In this document: piece by piece, positions 47,688 through 52,988 of the stretch
Layout: each line of letters opens with the position of its first letter
Position numbering within the stretch: the stretch's first letter is position 1
Translations under genes and position numbers: made by a program
Notes under the pieces: generated by a model
The model's input: the letters and a program-made list of their open reading frames with translations, nothing else
Told to the model about the DNA's origin: nothing
The model's database searches: none
NCBI GenBank assembly: GCA_937890395.1
Contig: CALACK010000038.1
Span: 1 to 52,988 of the forward strand
Source of the DNA: an uncultured Acidimicrobiaceae bacterium
Lineage (GTDB): Bacteria > Actinomycetota > Acidimicrobiia > Acidimicrobiales > Ilumatobacteraceae
Length of the DNA stretch: 52,988 nt
Reading direction: 5' to 3'

Positions 47688-49080
47688 TTTTTATTCTTAC
47701 TATCGCATCAAGACCAACGCCAGTAGGCGATGGCATAAGTTCTAAATTCATATTGCTTGAAAGGGCTAATTGCGCGGCAATTGCTAGGCCAAGTCCACTG
47801 CCTTGGGCCCCAGATGCTGAATCTCTCGTTTTCGCCCCTCGCCAAAATCTATCGAATGCGCGTGCTCGCTGATCGGCCGTTAGCCCAGGCCCTTGATCGC
47901 GGATGATGACTACGACTTGATTTGATATTCGCTGTGCGATCACATTTATTTTTGCTTTTGGAGGTGAGTGCTCAATGGCATTGTCGATGTAGTTGCCAAT
48001 TATTTCGCGAAGTGCAAGTTCATTGGTAAGACATTCAAATTGTTCAGAAGTTTCGAAGATTAATTCAATTTCATTTTCTGCCGCAAGAAACGACCATTCA
48101 TCACATAGCTCGTTCAACACGTTGTTAATATCAACAATCTCTAATTTAAGAACGGCACCTTCTGTTCGAACAAGTCGTAAAAGTTGCTCCGTCAAATTCG
48201 TTAGGCGATCGGTTTCGTTCAGCGCCGCTTCAATATGATCGCGCGAAACTACGGGAGAATTCTCAATAGAGTCACTTGCTTGTTCAAGGCGCAGACGCAA
48301 CGCCGTTAGCGGCGTGCGAATTTGGTGCGCTGCATTTCCCGCAAAAGATCGTTGCATGTTCAACATGCTTCGCACTCGATCTGCCATCGCATTAAATGAG
48401 CGTGCTAGTTGCCTAGTTTCGTTTGGTCCTTGTTCGTCAACTTGCGTTGACGTATCCCCTTGTGCGAAGCGATCAGTGGCGTTGCGCAAGTTTGTTAACG
48501 GCCGAGATATAACCGACGCGAGCAAAAAAGCCGCTAACACAGCCATTGCAACTGAAACACCTGCAGCCACGACAATTGAGCGCACTCGATCAGCGACACG
48601 TGCATCAATGATGCTCTTTGGATAAGTAAGTCGCACAACTCCAAGAACTGAGTTGCCCGAGGCTATTGGCACCGCAACATAAATCAAGTCCTCGCCAATA
48701 GTGCTTGAACTACGCACACCCGATGTAAACCTGCCAAATAGTGCCGAATTGATTTCAGGGCGAGTTGCGTAGTCTTCACCGGCAAGATCATTGCCCGATG
48801 TCGACGCAAGAAGGTATCCATTTTTGTCAGTGATCACTGCAGTTGCGTCGTTCGTTGTCGAGAATTGGTCAAGCAGGGCAATTGCTTGGGCTCTCAATTC
48901 GTCTCCATCAGTCGCCATGATTGCATTGACTCGTCCACTGAGCACATACGCATCCCTTTCAAGGGTAGTTATGAGTCGATCTCGCTCGAGTCGTGAAATA
49001 TGCATTGCCAGTGGCACATCATGAGCGGCGAGCACAAGCAAGACGACGCCAACTACGACAGCTAGAAATCTAAATTTCAT
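47680..49080 (-). CDS. sensor histidine kinase
   Basis: The 466-residue kinase has a membrane helix at residues 6-20, an extracytosolic sensor of about 145 residues with a Cache-like stretch (AVITDKNGYLLAST), a second helix at 167-191, a HAMP linker (SRPLTNLRNATDRFAQGD), a dimerisation domain with His252 (NAAHQIRTPLTALRLRLEQ), and an ATPase domain with N (GNYIDNAIEHSP), G1 (IRDQGPGL) and G2 (GSGLGLAIA) boxes. Its ATG overlaps the response-regulator stop as ATGA. The likely target is the divergent envelope-redox gene set. Confidence 0.94.
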   Translation of the reverse strand: MKFRFLAVVVGVVLLVLAAHDVPLAMHISRLERDRLITTLERDAYVLSGRVNAIMATDGDELRAQAIALLDQFSTTNDATAVITDKNGYLLASTSGNDLAGEDYATRPEINSALFGRFTSGVRSSSTIGEDLIYVAVPIASGNSVLGVVRLTYPKSIIDARVADRVRSIVVAAGVSVAMAVLAAFLLASVISRPLTNLRNATDRFAQGDTSTQVDEQGPNETRQLARSFNAMADRVRSMLNMQRSFAGNAAHQIRTPLTALRLRLEQASDSIENSPVVSRDHIEAALNETDRLTNLTEQLLRLVRTEGAVLKLEIVDINNVLNELCDEWSFLAAENEIELIFETSEQFECLTNELALREIIGNYIDNAIEHSPPKAKINVIAQRISNQVVVIIRDQGPGLTADQRARAFDRFWRGAKTRDSASGAQGSGLGLAIAAQLALSSNMNLELMPSPTGVGLDAIVRIKTS

Positions 49081-49736
49081 GATGTCATTTCAAATCTAAA
49101 ACCAACACCGCGTATCGCGATTACCCATTCAGGGTGTCCAAGTTTTTTTCGCAAAGCGGCAATGTGTGCGTCCAGCGTTTTTGTTGGTCCGTACCATTCA
49201 GTGTCCCAAACGGTTTCGAGAATGTCGTTGCGTCGATGTACGACCCCTGGCTCTCTGGTCAGATATTCGAGCAAATCAAATTCTTTTGTTGTTAGTTCGA
49301 CTTCTGCACCAGCAATCGTGACTCTTCGTGTGGCTGAATCAATTGTCAGATCGCCGATCACTGTTGTCGAAATAGCCGACTCTTGTGGTGTTAGTCGGCG
49401 AGTCACGGCGCGAATTCTCGCAATGAGTTCTCGCAAACCAAATGGCTTTGCAACATAGTCGTCTGCGCCGCTTTCTAATCCAAATACTCTGTCAATCTCA
49501 TCGGCACGCGCAGTCAACATGATTATCGGCACTTGCGAAGTCAATCTGACTCGGCGGCACACTTCGAATCCATCAAAGTCAGGCAAGCCGATATCTAGAA
49601 GCATCAAATCGTATTGCGATTCTTCAACTGCCTGTCTTCCCGTAGCCACATGTGTCACCGTCATTCCTGCAGATTGCAGACCGAGTGTCAATGATGATGC
49701 AATCGCTTGGTCGTCTTCAACAACTAATACATGCAC
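49077..49736 (-). CDS. OmpR/PhoB-family response regulator
   Basis: The 219-residue protein has a receiver domain with Asp10/Asp9 of the acidic pocket (VVEDDQ), phosphoacceptor Asp48 (LLDIGLPDFDGF), Thr75 and Lys97 (VAKPFG), and a C-terminal winged helix (VELTTKEFDLLEYLTREPG, TLDAHIAALRKKLG, IRGVGFRFE). It is co-translated with the histidine kinase and divergent from the acidic secreted protein gene. Three TTGG repeats at 11-bp steps in that intergenic region are candidate binding sites. Confidence 0.95.
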   Translation of the reverse strand: MHVLVVEDDQAIASSLTLGLQSAGMTVTHVATGRQAVEESQYDLMLLDIGLPDFDGFEVCRRVRLTSQVPIIMLTARADEIDRVFGLESGADDYVAKPFGLRELIARIRAVTRRLTPQESAISTTVIGDLTIDSATRRVTIAGAEVELTTKEFDLLEYLTREPGVVHRRNDILETVWDTEWYGPTKTLDAHIAALRKKLGHPEWVIAIRGVGFRFEMTS

Positions 49737-49806
49737 ATTTACATTGTCATCTGTAATTCAATCGTTCGCACAAAAGTTGAGTTCAAAAGCCTTAAATCAT
49801 GAAAAA

Positions 49807-49839
49807 TTGGATAAATCTTGGATATCGCTTGGCTCGCCA
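49807..49839 (+). promoter_or_regulatory. three 11-bp direct repeats: candidate OmpR-family operator
   Basis: TTGGATAAATC (49807-49817), TTGGATATCGC (49818-49828) and TTGGCTCGCCA (49829-49839) place TTGG at exact 11-bp intervals on one DNA face, the spacing used by OmpR/PhoB-family dimers. The array ends 16 bp before the -10 element, taking the place of a -35 sequence. Confidence 0.6.
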
Positions 49840-49855
49840 TTTACTAAGCACTCAC

Positions 49856-49861
49856 TAGGTT
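49856..49861 (+). promoter_or_regulatory. putative -10 element of the acidic-protein operon
   Basis: TAGGTT lies 7 bases before the ATG at 49869; no -35 match is present at 17 bp, consistent with dependence on an activator bound at 49807-49839. Confidence 0.45.
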
Positions 49862-49868
49862 AAATCTT

Positions 49869-50471
49869 ATGAAAACATCCGTAGCCACAACAGTTTCGTT
49901 CGTTGCTGTTTTAGCCGCAGGCGGTCTCGCATTTGCGGTCAATACTCGCGCACTCACCGATACAAGTGTCGTTGACGGATCGGTACCGGCATCTGCGGTA
50001 GTCGCAACGGCGAGCAAATTGACAAACGCAACACTTCCAGCGTCAAGTGCTACGACTTCAACCGCTCAGTCGATGGTCGCAGGCACATCCTCTGCCGAGA
50101 CCAGCGAATATGAAATCGCCGGTATTGGCGTAATCGTTGTGCAAAAAGACGGTGAAAGTCTCAAGGTTATGAATGTGAACCCTTCTGCAGGGTTTACATA
50201 TAGTTCGCTACAAAAGAGTTCAGATCAAGTTCAAGTTGAACTGGTTTCGGCGACACGATCTGTCGAGTTTCGGGCACGATTGCTTGACGGCCGAATAATC
50301 AACGATGTACAAGTTAAAAACATGCTTGGCGCTGGCAAAAGTCGTAATGGTGAAGGCGAAAATGATGATGATGACGATGATGATGACGAGGATCACGAAA
50401 GTTCAGACAAGAAGTCAAATGACATGCATGAGCAAAACGAAAAAAACAAAGGAGAAGACGATGACGACTAA
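49869..50471 (+). CDS. exported acidic protein of unknown function
   Basis: The 200-residue protein has a signal-type N-terminus (residues 1-22, VSFVAVLAAGGLAFAV), a Thr/Ser/Ala-rich linker (residues about 40-78), a small folded-looking domain (YEIAGIGVIVVQKDGESLKV, VNPSAGFTYSSLQKSS, VEFRARLLDGRIINDVQVKN), and a C-terminal tail rich in Asp/Glu with eight consecutive Asp. The tail suggests metal binding or cell-wall interaction (inference). No family is recognised. It opens the ApbE/ferric-reductase-like operon and is the first gene under the candidate response-regulator promoter. Confidence 0.8.
   Translation: MKTSVATTVSFVAVLAAGGLAFAVNTRALTDTSVVDGSVPASAVVATASKLTNATLPASSATTSTAQSMVAGTSSAETSEYEIAGIGVIVVQKDGESLKVMNVNPSAGFTYSSLQKSSDQVQVELVSATRSVEFRARLLDGRIINDVQVKNMLGAGKSRNGEGENDDDDDDDDEDHESSDKKSNDMHEQNEKNKGEDDDD
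50448..50454 (+). promoter_or_regulatory. Shine-Dalgarno site that sets the start of the next gene
   Basis: AAAGGAG, 6 bases before ATG 50461, is one of the few strong ribosome sites in the window. It lies inside the acidic protein's coding sequence and rules out the longer open frame from 50305. Confidence 0.7.
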
Positions 50472-50865
50472 TCGCAATCTTGATCATCTATCTGGGGCGA
50501 ATCGCAAGCGAGTTAAGCACCCAGCACGCTCGGCGCGCATTTTGACAACCGGCTTGTCAATCGCATCTGTACTAGGAATTACATCTAGTTTCTCGTTATT
50601 GCCGATCAATCAACAGTCGACAGTCGACAGTAACTCGATTGATCAAATATCTGGTGTTGCATTAGTTGCATTGCAGGGTTTGGTTGCGCCGCAAGCAGCG
50701 GTGGCTTCACAAGCGATCGCAGCTGTTTCGCCAGTGCAAACCGCATCTCTTGCTCCAGTGCAATCCGCTCCTCAAGTGGTAGTAATTGCGCCCCAAGTGC
50801 AAGCCCGGGTGAAGAATAAAACAATTCAAGTACCAGTGTCGACTACTTCTAGCGGCTCAAAGTAG
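50461..50865 (+). CDS. exported or membrane-anchored Ala/Val/Gln-rich protein of unknown function
   Basis: From ATG 50461, preceded by AAAGGAG, the protein has 134 residues. It begins with a basic cytosolic segment (RKRVKHPARSAR), a hydrophobic helix (residues about 31-50, ILTTGLSIASVLGITSSFSL), then a low-complexity region with repeated AVSPVQ/APVQSAPQ motifs and a Ser/Thr end (STTSSGSK). It overlaps the acidic gene by 11 bases and precedes ApbE by 11. The pattern suits a wall-spanning linker protein. No known domain is seen. Confidence 0.7.
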   Translation: MTTNRNLDHLSGANRKRVKHPARSARILTTGLSIASVLGITSSFSLLPINQQSTVDSNSIDQISGVALVALQGLVAPQAAVASQAIAAVSPVQTASLAPVQSAPQVVVIAPQVQARVKNKTIQVPVSTTSSGSK

Positions 50866-50876
50866 AACTATTAAAA

Positions 50877-51824
50877 ATGTTGGATGTTGAAGACAATCCG
50901 ACTCTTGGCGTACAGCGAAGCGAATTTGTGGTGATGGGAAATACTGCAAAAATCACGGTCGTTGGCGGCTCGCTACAGCATCTCAGATTCGCGCAAGAGA
51001 GACTTTCACAACTTGAGCAAATCTGGAGCCGGTTTTTACCCGATAGTGAAATTTCAGTACTCAACTCAGCACAATCAAAACCAATCGTGGTGCATCGCGA
51101 GACAATCGAACTTGTGAAATATATGATCGCTGGCCGACGACTGACGAATGGACTATTCGATCCGACATTGTTGCCGGCACTTATCGCGAACGGTTATCGG
51201 GCCTCACTTACTAATCCGATGCATCTCACTTTGCTTCCAGATGGTGCGAAGTTCAATCAATCACTTGACATGGTGGCAATTGATGAGATTGCACTCACAA
51301 TTTCTTTGCCAGGCAACATCACACTTGATCCTGGTTCAATCGGCAAAGGCATGGCTGCCGACATTGTTGCTAAAGAACTGATGCAACAAAATGTTTCTGG
51401 TGTGTGTGTCAATGTCGGTGGTGATGTGCGGTGCATCGGGCTTGGTGATCTTGACGGTGAGTGGATAATAGGTATTGAATCACCAATCTTTCTTGGTGAA
51501 ATCATTGATCGTGTTTCGCTTCGTGACGGGGCAGTCGCGACTTCAAGCGTGCGTGCGAAATCGTGGCAACATGATGGCACCACCAAACATCATGTAATCA
51601 ACCCAACTACTGGTTTGTCGCGCGACGTCGATGAGAAAAGTCTGTTGCAAGTTTCAGTTTTGGCGCGTGAGTGCGTGTGGGCAGAGATTTTTTCCACAGC
51701 ATTACTGGTTGCTAACTCAGGTCTCAGATTCTCGATGGTTGACGACAGCAATGTCGCCGCATTGACCGTGCGTACCGATGGTTTCGTCACGCAAAGTTCA
51801 CAATGGATCAAATTTCAGCGATGA
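50877..51824 (+). CDS. apbE: FAD:protein FMN transferase (ApbE family)
   Basis: The 315-residue protein has the ApbE landmarks: FVVMGNTAKI near the start, WSRFLPDSEISVLN, GLFDPTLLPAL, the FAD/Mg-binding DPGSIGKGMAADIV, VNVGGDVRCIG, and HHVINPTTGLSRDV. ApbE links FMN covalently to Thr or Ser in target flavoproteins, usually on the outer face of the membrane. No signal peptide is seen, as in some Gram-positive ApbEs. Its stop overlaps the next gene as ATGA. No protein with a clear ApbE target motif is in the window. Confidence 0.93.
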   Translation: MLDVEDNPTLGVQRSEFVVMGNTAKITVVGGSLQHLRFAQERLSQLEQIWSRFLPDSEISVLNSAQSKPIVVHRETIELVKYMIAGRRLTNGLFDPTLLPALIANGYRASLTNPMHLTLLPDGAKFNQSLDMVAIDEIALTISLPGNITLDPGSIGKGMAADIVAKELMQQNVSGVCVNVGGDVRCIGLGDLDGEWIIGIESPIFLGEIIDRVSLRDGAVATSSVRAKSWQHDGTTKHHVINPTTGLSRDVDEKSLLQVSVLARECVWAEIFSTALLVANSGLRFSMVDDSNVAALTVRTDGFVTQSSQWIKFQR

Positions 51825-52378
51825 CTAATCCGCATTTTTGGTGGTACTTGTCTAGGGCTTCAGGAATTGTCGCGTGGGGTTTATTAACTGCGTCGGTTGT
51901 CTGGGGAGTTTTATTGGCGACACGAATGCTCAAACCATATGACCGTCCGGCCTGGCTTCTTGACCTGCACCGTTGGCTCGGCTTTCTGACATTATTGGCA
52001 GTGGCGTTACATATGGTCGCACTTTTTGCTGACTCGTTCGTTGAGTTCTCTGTGCGCGACTTGTTGGTGCCGATGTCAACAACTTGGCGCCCGTGGGCAG
52101 TTGCTTCAGGCATTCTCGCGATGTATCTACTTGTTGCAGTGCAATTGTCTTCAGTTGTCATGAGAAAAATTCCGAAAAAAGTTTGGCGTGTGATTCATCT
52201 GACCAGCTATCTGATGTTTTGTCTTGTGACTCTGCATTCATTTCTCGCTGGTAGCGACCGCGGAAAGAATCTTTTTAATATGTTTACATTGGCTGTTATT
52301 TTGATGACTATTTTGGCTACGTCAATTCGAGTTTTATACACAAGAAACCCAACCCGAAAGGTGATTACAGAATCATGA
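51821..52378 (+). CDS. ferric reductase-like transmembrane (heme b) protein
   Basis: From ATG 51821 (overlapping the apbE stop as ATGA) the protein has 185 residues and five or six hydrophobic helices. His residues that could ligate heme lie in LHRWLG, ALHMVALF, VIHLTSY and LHSFLAG, paired about 14 residues apart within helices, the pattern of the ferric-reductase-like/MsrQ/NOX cytochrome b domain. It may pass electrons across the membrane to an exported flavoprotein or metal. A start at 51803 would overlap apbE further and is less likely. Confidence 0.85.
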   Translation: MTNPHFWWYLSRASGIVAWGLLTASVVWGVLLATRMLKPYDRPAWLLDLHRWLGFLTLLAVALHMVALFADSFVEFSVRDLLVPMSTTWRPWAVASGILAMYLLVAVQLSSVVMRKIPKKVWRVIHLTSYLMFCLVTLHSFLAGSDRGKNLFNMFTLAVILMTILATSIRVLYTRNPTRKVITES

Positions 52379-52872
52379 TTATCGCAATTTCTAATCTCTT
52401 TGGCCTTCCCGCACATCCACTTTTGGTTCACGTACCGATCGTCTTGATTCCGCTTGCAGCAATAACTGCGATCATCTCGATTCACAAAAAGTATCGTCGA
52501 GAAATGTTGTTGGTCACCGTAATCATGGCGGTTATCGGCGCCACGTTTCTATTTCTTGCTGCAGGTGCTGGCGAATCGCTGCAGCACGACCTGCCGAGAT
52601 CGCGAGCAATTCACGAGCATGCCGAATCGGGCGAAAAATCACAAGGCTTAACTGGGGCTTTTGCGTTTGTAGCAGTTGGCGCAGTTTTATCTCTCGAAGC
52701 ATCCCGCCGAAAGTTTGTTTATAGAGGCAAGTCGTTGCCAAAGTGGGCAGTTACCGCTTTTCTTGCGCTCACAGTTGTCGGTGGTGTCGCATCAACAGTT
52801 GCAGTGTCGCAAGCAGGCCACTCAGGTGCCAAGAGCGTCTGGGAGTCACGCCTTGCCGAGAAGAAGCCTTAA
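52375..52872 (+). CDS. DUF2231-like membrane protein
   Basis: The 165-residue protein has four hydrophobic segments and the N-terminal LPAHPLLVHVPIVLIPLA typical of DUF2231, with conserved His residues in HPLLVH and a later HEHAE. Its function is not established; members are often near redox or cytochrome genes. It is coupled by ATGA to the ferric-reductase-like gene. It ends the operon, 16 bases before the aminotransferase. Confidence 0.8.
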   Translation: MIIAISNLFGLPAHPLLVHVPIVLIPLAAITAIISIHKKYRREMLLVTVIMAVIGATFLFLAAGAGESLQHDLPRSRAIHEHAESGEKSQGLTGAFAFVAVGAVLSLEASRRKFVYRGKSLPKWAVTAFLALTVVGGVASTVAVSQAGHSGAKSVWESRLAEKKP

Positions 52873-52888
52873 TAACTAGCATCGAATT

Positions 52889-52988
52889 ATGGCAGCTGAT
52901 GATCTCGCCAAGGCACGAAGTGACTTTGCTGACCGAAATCCGCAGAGTCGTAAATATTATGAAGAGGCTCGACAATATTTACCTGGAG
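52889..52988 (+). CDS. class III (glutamate-1-semialdehyde-type) aminotransferase, N-terminal fragment
   Basis: From ATG 52889 the frame reads MAADDLAKARSDFADRNPQS, then RKYYEEARQYLPG to the window edge. The pattern DFADRNPQSRKYYEEARQYLPG is typical of the start of PLP-dependent class III aminotransferases of the HemL/aspartate aminotransferase-family group. Only 33 codons are available, so the specific enzyme cannot be named. Confidence 0.6.
   Translation, partial: MAADDLAKARSDFADRNPQSRKYYEEARQYLPG

Overview
The window is a densely packed stretch of a low- to mid-GC actinobacterial chromosome (Actinomycetota; a streamlined aquatic Acidimicrobiia-like lineage is my best guess, by inference). 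The signs are a homodimeric AceE-type pyruvate dehydrogenase, SufU-type Fe-S assembly, an F420-type LLM oxidoreductase, a TIGR03252-type HhH-GPD protein, relatives of mycothiol-dependent enzymes, and a potassium-transport block with the same neighbours as Mycobacterium tuberculosis Rv2690c-Rv2694c. Almost every base is coding. Genes are often coupled by four-base ATGA stop/start overlaps, and many transcription units have a -10-like hexamer 6-8 bases before the start codon with no Shine-Dalgarno sequence, as expected for leaderless mRNAs. I see no rRNA, tRNA, CRISPR array, insertion sequence or prophage.

Layout. 1-6315: MBL hydrolase (cut by the edge), S9 peptidase, then a small amino-sugar/glycosylation group (methyltransferase, WecE-like aminotransferase, membrane GT2, divergent GNAT). 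6365-9550: sufU-sufS-sufC and an MBL hydrolase, without sufB/sufD. 9619-13036: acyl-CoA dehydrogenase, membrane protein, large GT2 and a small coiled-coil protein. 13117-15707: two genes related to mycothiol-dependent families, a 77-residue protein and an alpha/beta hydrolase lacking its nucleophile. 15736-20062: the coupled operon aceE - HhH-GPD - galE. 20142-26120: RNase HI, SDR, DUF3445 protein, argJ, SRPBCC protein, FAD oxidoreductase, TIGR01777 epimerase. 26137-30339: KimA-like transporter, two TrkA/RCK proteins, OB-fold protein and a redoxin lipoprotein read through an in-frame TGA. 30588-35113: lpdA, E2, and a fused LipB-LipA protein, which with aceE would supply E1, E2, E3 and lipoylation for a pyruvate dehydrogenase complex. 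35130-38975: pirin remnant, M24 peptidase, membrane protein, PhyH oxygenase, decayed HTH/nucleotidyltransferase pair. 38977-47687: acyltransferase, amidase, thioesterase, LLM oxidoreductase and a heterodimeric ABC exporter. 47680-52872: two-component system divergent from an envelope-redox set (acidic secreted protein, second exported protein, ApbE, ferric-reductase-like membrane protein, DUF2231). The right edge cuts a class III aminotransferase.

The observations most worth following are: (1) a candidate selenoprotein, a DsbE/MPT53-like lipoprotein whose CxxC motif reads UxxC through TGA 30069-30067, with a possible SECIS hairpin just downstream; (2) the two-component/ApbE/cytochrome-like locus, whose first promoter carries three TTGG repeats at exact 11-bp spacing, as expected for an OmpR/PhoB-family operator; (3) the LipB-LipA fusion; (4) a 'start-codon ladder' of three 14-bp repeats in front of the M24 peptidase, behind a pirin fragment; (5) the KimA-TrkA-TrkA block with 12-bp TTGACA-containing tandem repeats in its divergent promoter.
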